Source: Phoronis australis | Taxonomy: Eukaryota; Phoronida; Phoronidae | Direction: 5' to 3' | NCBI GenBank assembly: GCA_002633005.1 | Contig: NMRA01000125.1 | Location: forward strand, 199,624 to 254,583 | Length of the DNA stretch: 54,960 nucleotides | Part shown: in pieces, positions 14,301-25,564 of the stretch | Layout of the letters: every line of letters begins with the position of its first letter | Numbering within the stretch: position 1 is the stretch's first letter | Translations under genes and position numbers: made by a program | The notes under the pieces: model-generated | Databases searched by the model: none | Seen by the model: the letters and a program-made list of their open reading frames with translations, nothing else | Told to the model about the DNA's origin: nothing

Positions 14301-15670
14301 AACAAGCATGCTGCCCACATTTTGTTTTATGAAAACAACAAGCTTGCTGGCCACATTTTGTGTTTAGCTCTTACAAAATTGGCTTGTTGATAACCAAAAC
14401 CGCGACTGAATTGCATTACTCAACTACAACAGTTTTCAAAAAAGTCGACCATATCTCTTCTCATAAAATATCGCCAAAATTTTGCAGCAAATTTTTTTGT
14501 TTAATTTTCAAATAATTCTGTGCGGCATTATTTTTGTACATTACCTTTCTGGGTTTTTGTTGAAATTTGGGTTTTTTTGAAAGCTTCTTTATTATAGCGT
14601 GATGCAGTTGCCTTTAAGTTACTACATCCTGGTTGTCGAATGAGTATTCACATCACAATACCTGTATGCTAGTCTATATGAAGGCTTTACTACTTCACTG
14701 TTGTGTGCACCGGCACTGCTTTGTCCATTTTGTTAGCACGGGCATTGTCTCATTTGCATGCGTGCCTGTCACTAGCCAATCACAAGACTAGTATTGCTTC
14801 ATTTGCATGCGTGCCAACCTCTAAAAAGATGCTTCCGTTCCGTGAATATTCATTGATTAAGTAGGACGTTTTGCTTTGTTTCGTTATGCTTTAATTTTGT
14901 TTCCCGCATGTTCAGTTCAGCGATGTCTTCAGCCCGTCCACACCCTCACCCTACGCGTCGCCGCAGGTGATGAGAATCTATAAGAAGAAAGTCCAGGTAG
15001 GTTTGCAACAAAGGCATGGTAAGCGTCGACTTGCCCTGTGCTTACTGAATGCATGTACACCGAACCATCTCGAGCCACGTTCCCCTTGTGAAGCATTATG
15101 TAACCGGCATACATCCTAATATTTTGTGCTTGTAAAATCAACCAAAAATTATAAAATTTGTGCTGTGTTTCCTTCTCTACTTATGCTTCTCTGCTCAGTA
15201 AGTCTAAAATAGTTTTGTCTGCTTTTCTTCTAACTTCGATTATTTTTACTTCCTTCATGACTTGTTGTCAGTTGTTCATCAGAAGCATTTACAAGGGGTC
15301 GCGTTTTTGCACTTTTCTTTCAAACTAATCCAAATGTTTGTGTGGTAATATTGCATTTATGATACCTGCATCTTGTTAATTTTCTCCACAGTCCACTACC
15401 GCCTCGCCCGTCCGTGTGATCGACCTTAGCAAGGCTACCAACAGTCCCCTGTCGAAGCGTGCTGCCTCTACACCCTTACCTAGCTCCATCGCTGACAAGA
15501 CCATCCTGCGATCAAACTCAGACGACCGCCTGAAGGTCACAGGTCATGCCCCGCTCATTAAGCGTCCGATGATGGTGACACCGGACTCGCTGAAACCTCG
15601 CAAAGACAAGGATTCTAAATTTGTCTCGCCCATCTCTTTCTCTATGAAGGGAGTGGCCAAGCATGTACAG
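2159..15670 (+). CDS. ARHGAP19: ARHGAP19-like Rho GTPase-activating protein, eleven coding exons (terminal exon unresolved)
   Basis: Joining 2159-2369, 3611-3706, 4228-4437, 5182-5369, 6503-6589, 7476-7601, 11305-11466, 12356-12433, 13354-13443, 14916-14996 and 15392-15670 gives 536 codons in one frame with every phase matching; human ARHGAP19, as I remember it, is about 494 residues. Residues about 72-264 are a RhoGAP domain: the arginine-finger motif GLFRKTG has its Arg at 111, followed by LKNYLGELCEPLL and KMSADALGTMFAPQIL. Beyond the domain, TEVALAQLYAHVQSMPESAK (exon 7) and the basic KHKRSRSLGESLK (exon 8) match the ARHGAP19 C-terminal half closely, which separates it from other RhoGAPs. 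Family role: stimulates GTP hydrolysis by RhoA, controlling actomyosin during division. The start ATG lies one base after a splice acceptor (acceptor AG ends at 2157), so an upstream exon, at least 5' UTR, is implied but not located. The domain carries Ala221 in place of a conserved Asn (see findings). Confidence 0.87.
3611..3706 (+). CDS. ARHGAP19: ARHGAP19 coding exon 2
   Basis: Acceptor ttgccttcag, donor gtaggt. Encodes LTEDSVAQLSELIDFL, matching the first helix of the GAP domain (LTEEGIAQIYQLIEYL in human as remembered). The downstream tag|gttaaa donor is excluded because only the gtaggt donor restores the frame, giving PQN-LEQEGLFR across the junction. Confidence 0.85.
4228..4437 (+). 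CDS. ARHGAP19: ARHGAP19 coding exon 3, arginine finger
   Basis: Acceptor attccttag, donor gtaagt. Carries LEQEGLFRKTG with the catalytic arginine, then the LK...ELCEPLL segment that is ELPEPLL in most RhoGAPs. The junction codon G|AC gives Asp into exon 4. Confidence 0.92.
4495..4575. repeat. decayed copy of the short palindromic element
   Basis: Contains acattttgagaaccagtttg and ggagaaaactggttc in inverted orientation relative to the copy at 8478; its outer ends have lost their symmetry. Confidence 0.68.
5182..5369 (+). CDS. ARHGAP19: ARHGAP19 coding exon 4, GAP domain core
   Basis: Acceptor cttgtttttcag, donor gtgagt. Reads KALQLLFLLLPSINRELLKK and then NKMSADALGTMFAPQIL, the helix bearing the Rho-contact Asn in other family members; here that position is Ala. 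Confidence 0.92.
6503..6589 (+). CDS. ARHGAP19: ARHGAP19 coding exon 5, end of GAP domain
   Basis: Acceptor gttttgctgtag, donor gtatga, 29 codons in phase 0. ATSFMISNAPQLFK corresponds to the MAFMIKHSQKLFK end of the GAP fold in human ARHGAP19 as remembered. Confidence 0.9.
7476..7601 (+). CDS. ARHGAP19: ARHGAP19 coding exon 6
   Basis: Acceptor atgctctacag, donor gtgagt; 42 codons in phase 0. Starts VPALLGFDVVQYL, equivalent to the APAYIRECARLHYL segment after the GAP domain, and ends in a Ser-rich stretch. An internal gtaagc at 7591 is a possible alternative donor. Confidence 0.85.
8478..8560. repeat. short palindromic element, second copy near 4495-4575
   Basis: Ends attacaggggt and acccctgtaat; inner arms aaccagttttctcc and aactggttctcaaaa. 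The inverse complement is about 85% identical to 4495-4575 in the next-door ARHGAP19 intron, so this is a dispersed small foldback repeat. Confidence 0.78.
9707..9950. mobile_element. MITE family D copy 1 (GTAAAATCTCACCAATTT ends)
   Basis: Left tgtaaaatctcaccaatttc, right gaattggtgcgattttaccg, about 244 bp. Confidence 0.75.
10774..10928. mobile_element. 155-bp MITE with TACCGTAAAC ends
   Basis: Ends TACCGTAAACATTCGGG and the inverse of TACCGTAAACGTTCGGG. The inside repeats the motif gttaaccgcccaccc. Probably a TA-targeting Tc1/mariner-type derivative (inference). Confidence 0.78.
11305..11466 (+). CDS. ARHGAP19: ARHGAP19 coding exon 7
   Basis: Acceptor tctacattgtag, donor gtgagt, 54 codons in phase 0. 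Encodes HTVVSFVDRSG and LYAHVQSMPESAKKRKLL, the best-conserved block outside the GAP domain of ARHGAP19. It follows the longest intron of the gene (about 3.7 kb). Confidence 0.92.
12356..12433 (+). CDS. ARHGAP19: ARHGAP19 coding exon 8
   Basis: Acceptor cttgttgtctag, donor gttgga; 26 codons. FNRNGVGTQ...KHKRSRSLGESLK parallels the FNKQSLTQTPG...KRARSRSFSGLIK stretch of human ARHGAP19 as remembered. Confidence 0.87.
13354..13443 (+). CDS. ARHGAP19: ARHGAP19 coding exon 9
   Basis: Acceptor gtgtatttccag, donor gtacga; 30 codons in phase 0. A basic start (KRFLRNHKRQQ) is followed by a Ser/Thr-rich segment. Assigned by frame, splice sites and position; no specific homology recognised. Confidence 0.7.
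13965..14365. repeat. 36-bp minisatellite, about 11 units, in an ARHGAP19 intron
   Basis: Units of the form gaaaacaacaagcatgctgg plus ccacattttgtgttat, mostly 36 bp with 35-39-bp variants. Because 36 is a multiple of three, several frames stay open on both strands (a 12-residue Cys/His-rich pattern on the minus strand), but this is tandem-repeat read-through and not evidence for a protein. Confidence 0.93.
14916..14996 (+). CDS. ARHGAP19: ARHGAP19 coding exon 10
   Basis: Acceptor cgcatgttcag, donor gtaggt; 27 codons. Reads FSDVFSPSTPSPYASPQV with several SP/TP pairs, typical of a disordered phosphorylatable tail. The internal ccgcag|gtgatg could be an alternative donor, and a shorter start after the second ttcag is possible. 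Confidence 0.68.
15392..15670 (+). CDS. ARHGAP19: ARHGAP19 coding exon 11
   Basis: Acceptor ttttctccacag, donor gtaaac; 93 codons in phase 0, GC-richer than its surroundings. Low-complexity Ser/Pro/Lys-rich tail (VRVIDLSKATNSPLSKRAAS, then LIKRPMMVTPDSLKPRKDK). Coding character is clear from composition and the open frame, though this tail is not conserved enough for me to align. Confidence 0.78.
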
Positions 15671-16240
15671 GTAAACTATGATTTATGTTATTGTCTTTTT
15701 GCTTAAAACAATTACTCATGAAAGGGTCATATACGAAACTTACACCGACAATCTGCGAGACTGTTCTTACGTGTTTTTACCACTTCCCAGAAAAGCATCT
15801 GTAGCAGTCGTAAAAGTTGTTTAAGGACTGACTGCAGACAAAAATGTGTGCCAGTTGCCCAACAATAGTAATTGTCAAAAACACAGTCACACGGCATTCA
15901 CAGGAACTGTATCCAAACTCTTGGCTATTTTTGGCCCAGATTTCATCCAAAGCTTTTAATTCAGTAAAGGATTCCAAATGAAAGTCTTGATTCCTGTTTT
16001 TCCTATTGTGTGTGTGCATGTAGTTCCAAGCTGTTAGAACAGAAACAATTGTCTCCCATGTCAGTAGGACTGGAATTTCTCTTCTTGTGTATCTTTCTTT
16101 AATTATCTCCTTAAATCTTCCAAAATGTATTTATTGCAGTCCGAGAATGCCGTATTTGTCTGAACTGAAATGGTTTGTAAATTCTTCTAGTATGTAAACG
16201 CTGACACTGTTTAGTAGTTATATCTTATAAGATCGAATTG

Positions 16241-16457
16241 ACGTAAAATCTCACTAGTTTAGGGCACAATGCGGCGGACATGTTTAATGTTTTCGTTGTA
16301 GTTAAGTGCACCAGTACTCAACTTCTAAAAACCACAGACACCTTCAGATAAAGTTTTGGGAAATTGTGGGCATTCACAAATGTGAGAAGCCTCTAGAAAA
16401 TTTCCGAAGTTCAGTTTTGGCATTTTGTTTTGCCTAAAACTGGTGAGGTTTTACCTT
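16241..16457. mobile_element. MITE family D copy 2
   Basis: Left cgtaaaatctcactagttta, right aaactggtgaggttttacct; shares the interior gggcattcacaa with copy 3. It lies in the unresolved 3' region of ARHGAP19. Confidence 0.72.
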
Positions 16458-17061
16458 AGTTGTGTTTCTGAATGCACAGAGGGTATTCTGCATGCTTTAT
16501 CCAATCACAAGCTGCGATATCATCACATGTAACTAGCAATCAAAGAAAGTTTAATTTAAGTCACCAGGAAGTGGGCTTTTGTAACAAAATTGATCTCATT
16601 TGGCATTCATGGGGCCTTGCAAACAGTAGACTGGAAGTTTAGTAAATTTATTTCACTCCAGTATTCGTCTGTAATTACTGACATTTTCAAAAAAGAATAA
16701 ATTAAAACCCACTCTGGAAGTCAGTAGTCAGCATACACTTAATGTGTGAAATACAGTCTGTTAAATGCAAGCATGAAACACATTTTGCTATTCAGATTAT
16801 GCTATGCGTGTGTGTTTCAATGTCACCTCCCAATAGTTTCATGGTTTACCATAGTGGGGATGTGCGGTGAATGCTTCAGTCCTGTGTATCTGAATTCTTG
16901 CCAAGCCATCTTGTTTGCAAATACAGGCTGTTGTATTTTACTGACAACGCAGTTTTTGAACTGACTTAGAGTATGTTTGCCGGATTTCTGTCAAATTTAT
17001 GTCAGTTACAATGTTTTTATTTAAGTGAATAGTAACATAGTGCCCAACATAGCCCTCATGG

Positions 17062-17175
17062 CTGTGCAGTGCCTTCTTGAGGGTTGACAGGTGCAAGGGT
17101 TTGTACTCGATGCAAGCCCTGTGCAGTGCCTTCTTAAGGGTTGACAGGTACAAGGGTTTTTACTTGATGCAAGCC
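17062..17175. repeat. 57-bp tandem duplication
   Basis: The block ctgtgcagtgccttcttgag ... gatgcaagcc occurs twice head to tail with about five differences, older than the 72-bp duplication. Confidence 0.88.
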
Positions 17176-18206
17176 CAGAAACATTGTCCTAAAACCTTAA
17201 AGTTAGATTTCTTTAATTTGTCTTCCATGGTATAATGCTCAACCATGTTCCGGCTATATGGTTTATCTTAACTCCATAGTTATGTAATCAACAATTTTGG
17301 GAGAGTTGAAACACGTATGCAACACGCAATCTGACTTCTTGAGGGTCTTGGTGTTTGGTAGCTATTAGATGATGACCATTATCATTCATAAAGTTAATTT
17401 ACTAAATGTGAAAAATATAAATCACAAAACATCTGGAATCTTAATGAATTACTGACTCTGTGCAGCTGCCTGGCTCCTTCTACACCAGGTTGATGACACA
17501 TTCATTTATGGAAGCAGACGTGAGGGTGTTAGCCAGAGATAATGTTCATGGTCCGAGTGGGTTGTCAGAAAGGCTGTGTGGGTGAAAACCAAGAGTCTTT
17601 TGAATAGGAGGGATGAGATTTAAGTTGTCTGACTCATGTACCAGGAGCCTGCAATTGTAAAGAAACACCGCCAGAGGGCGACGCAATTTTTTCAGGAACC
17701 AATCAGTCATCAAACACCCGTTAGAAGGAGTCGTGTGTCTCCGCAACGAGGAAAATATTTCAGTAAGTTTCCAGAAGTTTTGTGGCTTACTTTTTTCCAC
17801 CGTTAGTAGCAATTCTGCAGGCAAGGACATTTGAACTAGCGCAGCCTAGTGGGAACCTAACTTACTAACCTGTGTGAATAAGAACTAGGTGGCTGAGAGG
17901 ATTGTGTATACTGAACATGTAACGCTGAAGTAATTATAGCAAATGTCTTGAGCTCTACTCATATGTCATCTTAATACAGGGTTATTGGCAATTTTCTGTC
18001 TGTTCACTCCGTCAGTTAATCTTCAACATGGTCACGGAGTACAACGACTTTTCTTTGGTTTTGGGTTAATAACTGAGAAACCTTCGATTTTCATTGGCCA
18101 TTAAATCTTTTGTTTCATTTGGCTTCCAACATCTTTCAATGAAATAGACTTTTCAAAGATGTGTTTGTAGTAACCTGAAGCAGTGGCTAGGTGCATAAGT
18201 CCTTGA

Positions 18207-18603
18207 TTTAGACTGGGTTCTGTTTCATGAAAAGCGACTTAGAATTGAGGCATAATTTGGTCTTACCCTCCACATAACTATTTCTGACAAATTATCAGAT
18301 TTCACAAGAACAAAAGTGCAAAAGATCAGAGAATACACTCATAACTATGAGACTTTTTGCTTTTGCCCTATAAGTATCAAAACCGAATAATAAGCGCTGT
18401 GGTTAGAAACTTCATCTTTACGACGTTTCACCTTTTTTGACACTCATAGCTGCTACTTACTGGCAGAGTTTGTTCTTTCTAGGTTTTGATGTGCTAGTAA
18501 TTAGTTGGCTAAACCTTAATTTAGTAACTATGACCTGGGATCATAAGACCAAATTTCTGACTTAAGTCTTCAGTTACTTTTCATGAAACAGGTCCTTGGG
18601 TTC
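18207..18603. mobile_element. foldback MITE with TTTCATGAAA ends
   Basis: Left gggttctgtttcatgaaaag ... taatttggtctta is mirrored on the right as taagaccaaatttctg ... ttttcatgaaacaggtcc. Related single ends appear near 34122 (ttcatgaaacaggaccc) and 11157 (gtctgtttcataaa). Confidence 0.78.
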
Positions 18604-21135
18604 TATATTATAGAAAAGGGCTTAGTTCAACGCAGTGGTGTTGACTACATTTTCAGATCTTTTGTGTTGGTCTTTGCCTACTTCAAAACTGCAAAAATGT
18701 GGGTGCAAGTCACCACATTAGTTTAGCATTTCCATTACAGCTACCTAAACAAAGCCTCTTAACTTCTGGCAAAATCTGAAATTTACATGCATTGGGTTAC
18801 TGGAAAGCCATCCCTAAATCCTATTGAAAATGAAAAATTTTGTTGTGCGCTGTCAGTTTGGGGTTTTATTGCCTTTAACTTTTATTTTCCAGTTTACTGA
18901 TTTTCTTAACTCGGTGTGAATTCCTCAGATTTTAGCATTTTGGTAACATTTTCCTGTAATGTTGTATTTTGATGCCCATAGTGTTTTATGATCGACATAT
19001 GTCCCGAATAATATATAAATGATACATGCGTCACAAGATAGTTACTAGAGATGAAAAGGAGACTGAGGTAGAAGATACAAGGTCATTTATTGTGACGAAT
19101 ACAATTACAAGTACTGGATAGAGAATACAAATTAAATAAAATAAAAAAATGATAATCTCTGGTAAAATGGGCAATAAAAACGCCACAAGAGATGTTGTAA
19201 GACAGCCCATGCCCATATGTGACTGAAATAAGGGGGAAATTGTGGATTCAAACACTTCATTATTGATGTGTTTCAGCTCAATAGCAGCTCCACAATTTGA
19301 CTAAGGTCATGGTGACGAGATCCTGTCACCCGAAGTCAGAAATTTTGTCTAATGCTCCATACATTTATTTCCAAAAAGTAACTTTAGTTTCAATGCATCG
19401 GAGTGCAAAGTCTGAGAATCAATTCAGATTAGATAAGTAATTGTATATTAAGTCATTTTGTTGAACTATGACCTCCTGACACCTTCATTGGAAAATCTTT
19501 TTTTTTTACAGTTGTTCTGAACAGCGAAATGCTTGAATGTGTAAAACCAAATTTCTGGGAAACTGAGAAATTGGAGTAATTATTTGTCTATTCACTGTTT
19601 TTTTTTGATATTACCTCTCGTTTGATTAATAAAAATTTGTGGTTTTAATATTGAATGTCATTGAAGTATTACAGTAATTAAATTCATTTTCCATCATGAC
19701 TGAAATTTCATGCTATCCATAAGCTTTCCGGCGCTCGAAAACCAATGCATTGAATGAAATGGATTTATGGTTCGACCGCTAGTTTGTTTCACCACGACAC
19801 CCATTGATGACAGACACTGTGTCGTGTCAGTAGCTCATTATAGACAGATTCCCGTGCAGGGTTATTGGTTGCAAAAGCATGCCTAGAGTTTATTCATGTG
19901 TTATGAATGCATCGTTTCAATCATGGCAGGCTTTGAACATTTCATTAGTCTAATGCTTCTGGGGTAGTTTGGAGTGTCAGTTTATGAAATAAAATACTGA
20001 ATAATTGACTTTGCCATTATTTTCACACTTAGTTAAAAATTGACACCAAATGTGTCTGTACTAGCTCTAATTGCCTGTGATCTGGATTGTGTATTGCTGC
20101 GAATAAAGCACATATTTGATAGCTGGCAAGCTTGTTTGCAGTCTGTTAATCTTAATTAGAGTCATGCCTTTTGGTTTTAATACCATGATGATATTTATCG
20201 TAATCTATTTTGCCCGGGGTACGCCACGAGCTATGTTGCAGAGTAAAACAAGAGGAGGATTGGGAATATTTGTCATTTATTATGACGTAATAGATAAAAC
20301 TAACTAAGACTCTGCAAGATGGGCATGCACAAAACTCCATAATGGCAGCACGGGAATGCTGACATCGCCCATCCGAGGAAGCGAAACCCGGGCAATAACA
20401 AGGTTAGACTATGATAAAATATAGGTACTTAACAGGATAACAGCAAATTAGAATACATAAGGTAGAATATAAAAAAACAAGAATAAAAACAAGAACATAA
20501 CGAAATGGAAGTAAAGTTAACTAGAACTAATTTAGCAATATTGTCCAAGAAAGGGGATAGCACCTGCTGTAAAGTCACAATGTTCATCTTGTCATGTTAG
20601 GCTACTCTCAATGTCATATGTATTGATTGGCAGTGAAAATGAAATTATCTGATGCCTTTTACTTAAAGGGTCAGGATACCTTTTTGGTCAATTTGTCATA
20701 TTTAGTAAAAAAAGGTATTTAGAATCTTTCTAGTCAATTTCTATAAAAAGAAACTACCGGTAATACAAATATACGTTTCTCCAACCTGAAGTGTTGAGCC
20801 AGTGAGCAAGGTCTGAAAACATCGGCCATTCTGAGTAAGATGTGTTCCCTCACCTGTCAGTTCTGATAAGTGTCGGCAAAGGCTGAGATGTACGTAGATT
20901 TTCAGTCCCACCCCGTTACGTAACAATTTGTCTTTGACTTGTAAGATGATGCCAGAAACAGGTATTAAAATTGATATTTCAGCCAGTTACAGTGTTTGGT
21001 TGCTTTAACAGCATCATAACTCTGCTTTGGAGAATTGTTGTTTTTACAAAAATCAACTGAAAAGTTCCACCATTCATTTTGGAGTAAGACATGTCAGTTT
21101 GACCAAAAACATTTTTAAAAGGGTAAGATTCACGT

Positions 21136-21881
21136 CAGGGCTTTATCCAGGATTTCGAAAATAGGGTGTCCAAAATGGGGTTCCCAATATTCCAGGGCAT
21201 CCATGTTTCCAACGAGGCGTTACCCCCACTCCCCACCACCATTCACCAGTAACCCCCCTCCCCCCACACGCAGAGAGGTTTTTACAAAAAGTGCGTTGAA
21301 CAAGGCTTTTACATGTAAGTTTACAAAAACAGCTCTCTTGTAGTGATCTTTTTATTAAAAAAACTGTGGATCAAGACTTTTATGTCTAAATTTACGAAAA
21401 TAGCTAACCAAACGGGTATTACAGATATTACAGATTTTGGTTGAACAATGAGTGCAAATTGCTGTTATAAAGTTTATCATATCATCTTAACTAGCTTTAT
21501 ATTATGTACAATGAGTCATCAAAGCTGCAGTTACCAACGCAAAAAATGCACAGATGTTGCTAAGATGTTTATGGCAGACACTCTGGCAACCAAATAGGTG
21601 CTTATGATTGACAGGTCTACTAAATACTTTGAAAATAGTTTGAACATAGTAACATTTTACATACATTTTATGTACATTGTATATTTATTTCTGAGTTGAA
21701 AGGCCCAACTTCTCTCTTTGATTAACTGGGAGTCCTAGTAATCTTACAATGTGGGTGTCCAAAGGAGAAATTCTGATTGACAGGGTGTCCAAATGATACA
21801 TTGGGCGTCCTTGCCAGGGCGTCCAGATTAGTGCTAGGGCGTCCAAATGGACGGCCAGGACGTACTCTGCATGAAGGCCTG
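21136..21881. mobile_element. non-autonomous hAT-like element with perfect 8-bp target duplication
   Basis: Flanked on both sides by ATTCACGT (21128-21135 and 21882-21889). Ends: left CAGGGCTTTATCCAG, right (reverse complement) CAGGCCTTCATGCAG, 12 of 15 identical. A CAGG terminus and an 8-bp target duplication are hAT hallmarks. Inside, several copies of aggg(c/t)gtccaaa occur near both ends. No transposase frame. Confidence 0.85.
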
Positions 21882-21952
21882 ATTCACGTTTGATAACAGC
21901 GTAAGCAGCGCTTGGTGCATTCTCTAAGTAGCAAGGTATCAGAGAGGTTTAG

Positions 21953-22075
21953 ATATAGATAGAAGCCTGGGGTACGTATAGATAGAAGCCTGGGGTATGT
22001 ATAGATAGAAGCCTGGGGTACGTATAGATAGAAGCCTGGGCTGGGGTACGTATAGATAGAAGTCTGGGGTATACG
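21953..22075. repeat. 23-bp minisatellite, about 5 units
   Basis: Unit tatagatagaagcctgggg plus tacg; one unit carries an internal ctggg duplication. Lies about 70 bp beyond the hAT-like element. Confidence 0.9.
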
Positions 22076-25000
22076 TTTGGCAGATGGCATTTTGGGGGTC
22101 AAAAGTCAAATCCAAATATACACACCTAGGTAAATTATTATATTTGTCCGTCCAGCTATTATCACTTTTGATGTCAAATTACATTCAAACTGTCACTGCT
22201 TTTATTCATTAAGTAGATTTTTTTATTTTATCAATGTTTTCGTTGCTGGTTTTTTGTTCTTATTATTTTGATAAGTATTGTTATTAATGTTGTTATTGTC
22301 AATGTGATAATTGTCGTCACTGCTAAGAGCACTGTCTGTACTACTACCACTAACACTAATCTGGTCAAAATTCTCTAATTTGGACAGACTTTATAATTTG
22401 GGGCGGCTGAAATTCCAGCAGAATTGGAATTCTCTTGATTCTGAGGATCGGGACTTGATTGATTTTGGCATTCATCTTATTTCTCAAATATTACTACCAC
22501 TACTATCATTTTCACCACCACCACCACTATTATTTTTGTGGAAGCAAAAAGTACAATTAAATGCTCCAAATAAAATCTCTACTATAAAAATGATTCTCAA
22601 ACTTCGTCACCGTTAAACATTTCATTTGTGTTTTCCCCAACAGTTTGCACTCCACTCAAACTGAATGTCGCTCGAAATACATTATCTTATTTTCTGTCTT
22701 GCATTTTCCTTGATATGCACACAAATACCACTACACACTTTCGCAGTTGATGAGCATTTATTTTTGAAATCACTTGGAGAAAAGAATCCTCCGGTGCATA
22801 TTATAATTGATGGGGCCTGTCGATGTACAGGACCTGTAACCAGATTATGGGCCATGATCACCTGTTTTTACCGGAGACTCGACTCAACACTCAATTGACC
22901 AATCACAATGCGGGAGAACAAGTTTTGTCTTGGAATCGGTGAAGATGGATTTATTACGTAATAAACACTAGGTGGTGCAGACAGAAGCTGCTAAATATGT
23001 CTTTGATAACCCTTGTTTCACATACTGCCTCGTTTCTTACTGTTTCAGAGCTGCTCTCAGGTGTTTTAGAGTAATTAAGGTACAACTGGTTATGGTTTGA
23101 TATTGTTATGGTTATCCACGTCACTTTGTTCTATATTGTGTTTTTTTTTAATAACTGAGCTTGATATATTACGTGCAAGGGTTGTAAGTAAATAAATTCA
23201 CCCATGAGTACTTTGGATAAAAGTGACAATCGAAATTGAATCTATGTTTTCTATATTTTCCTATACATACTCAAAACTTTCGCTATTTGTTGTTTTATGA
23301 CACCTTTCTAGTACAAATCTTGCGTAATGACAATTTCTGATTCAGAATTTTAACAAGATAAATTGGCACTTTTCATCCGTGACGTAGTGTGTTCCAAATT
23401 GGTGAACCATAGGCAACCCTTGCGTTGTAATGGAACACGGCTCTTGCACTTTCAGTACATGCCAGACATAATCGGACTAAATGACCCAAAGTTTCCGGTC
23501 TTGCCGAGGGCAAGCAAAATATTATTCGTCATTACGACTGAGTGCAAATGGAAGTTCATCACCGTCATAGTACCTAGAATGACCTGTTACGACAGGGAAA
23601 TTGTTTTGCCTGATTAGTTTTGGCGTGTACTAGTAGTCTATGACCAAGTGCTATGGCAAGCTTAACTCATATGGTGACAGTTCTCTGAGCTTTTATTTTT
23701 CTCTGCAGTTATTAGATACAGGATTACAGTGTTCACTTGAAATCAATTTGCTTCTTGATACCTGCAGAGTAGCTGTAGGATGTTAATCCTGACTGCCTCT
23801 TGCATATTCTCTTGCTAGCGAATTATCTTACCAGGAAAACTTTACTGTACTTCCAAGTTCAGGGCTGAGAAATGATTCATAGTGGTGAATACTCTGACCA
23901 GGTTCCTAAATCCAATGACTGTGTGCTATGAAGCTTTGTCTACACATTGGCTTTTATGTATATACAGCCCAGTCTCATCACAAAGAATCCTCTTCATAAT
24001 GTTTGCTTTGCTTGTGTAACGTTCCATTCCTTAGGTTACACTTTTCTCTAATGCCATGACAGCATTTTCCGGGTTGATCCCAGCTTGTTCGATTCTATAG
24101 CCCAGCAACAACATGGGAAGATGACCCCTGCAGCCAATGTCTTATACGACTGATTAACTCCATTCTGGCAGTTATGATTGGGGGGCCAGCTCTCTTTTGT
24201 TTGATAATTGCTCTAATCTCCAATAAGATCCTCTCTAGCCTGACTGAGCTGTGCTGTTAAAAACGAAAGTTAAGTTACAGCATATTTGAACATAAACCAA
24301 TAGCATTTCTGAATTTCTCGGCAAATGCTGATCATGTTTAGTTTTTGAGTCGCTAAAATCGCCCAACTGCAACCGAAGTTGGGACAATCTATTCTTTCCA
24401 AACATACCAATTCGCTCTGGGTTTGACTGTGTTCTCATGTGATTTGTAATAAGCCTGGCAGATAATTGACCTGCCTGTTGTCATACCAGACAAAAGATTG
24501 TGCTTGACAGTTACCAATGGAGCTAGATGTTATCACACGCTCACAACCCTCTACATCTGGTAAAGTCGCTGAACGGGAGCACACCGTAATGCAAAATACC
24601 TTTCCTATGCTTTGTTTTTAACAAACACGGATCCATGGATCACTTGGTTATAAGTCCCAGTGCTTAACTCTACAGGAAAGCAGCGCATGCGAGTCTAAAA
24701 ACTGATCACACGCTGACTCCTCGAATTCATATCTGTGCACAACGAGTTACGCACAAGCATGTGATTTGTTGCACGTGGTTGGACAGTCTTACATATGAAA
24801 AAAATGATGAGAGTAACAGTTTTACGTTTTTTATTTTCTCTACAAAGTCAGTTAATTTGGTTACAGCGCACCTCGGTTGTAATGATCGTTTTCAATGGAT
24901 GTTTGTTTGCCTGTATTCGACTAACAGGAGAGCACAGATAGATGTTCCCGCACGACTTTTCGAGTTACAAAGTTGTGCACGACAATCGGTTCAAAAGTCC

Positions 25001-25564
25001 TGTAAAAAGTCAGTAACAAAAAATCAGGGTGTATGTAGACAAGATAGCTGATATCATGTCTGGATCTATAAACACCAGCTGGATTTGTTGTATTTAGTTA
25101 ATTAACTCTAAACACTGTCTATCATTTTCTTCAGCCAGACATGTCGCGACTCAAGTGTTCGCTTGTTGTTCAGTGCTGTGTTTGGTGCCTTTACCGTGTC
25201 TCCACCCTGAACACCAAATGGCATATATTGTGCTGTTGTCATGTCTCTTGCTTTGGTCACTGCATTATTATTTTCAAACTTGACCACATGGCTATGAAGG
25301 CTTTTGCCTCAAACATTTAAACTTATCAACGTCAAGTTTTCTACACCATGACCATCACTTGGACTTCTGGTTCATGGGTTCACTTCAACCACAGAGGCTT
25401 TTAAGAAATTATCCTTTAATTTAAGGATAATTTGCAATGGTCATGAAGTCAATAGTCAAAATATCCACTGGCAGCCTTTTTATGTGAATAGATCTTTTTA
25501 CATCATGCTGAGAGCTCATTCAACAGAAATATTGGGTCAAATGGTTTAGAGTTATTCTGATCAC

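Larger units (their letters stand above)
15671..17585 (+). other. unresolved 3' end of ARHGAP19
   Basis: Three acceptor sites can close the frame after exon 11 in phase 0. At 15789-15866 an exon after cacttcccag gives 25 codons ending TAG, but leaves an intron of only 118 nt. At 16140-16163 an exon after tttattgcag adds SENAVFV and TGA. At 17466-17585 an exon after tctgtgcag adds 39 codons beginning LPGSFYTRLM and ending TGA. The middle one has the best acceptor. No clear polyadenylation signal decides between them. Confidence 0.4.

Noticed and set aside
22665-22898. 77-codon frame with a hydrophobic, signal-peptide-like start
   Set aside because: No splice context, homology or codon bias; ordinary AT-rich sequence produces such hydrophobic starts often.
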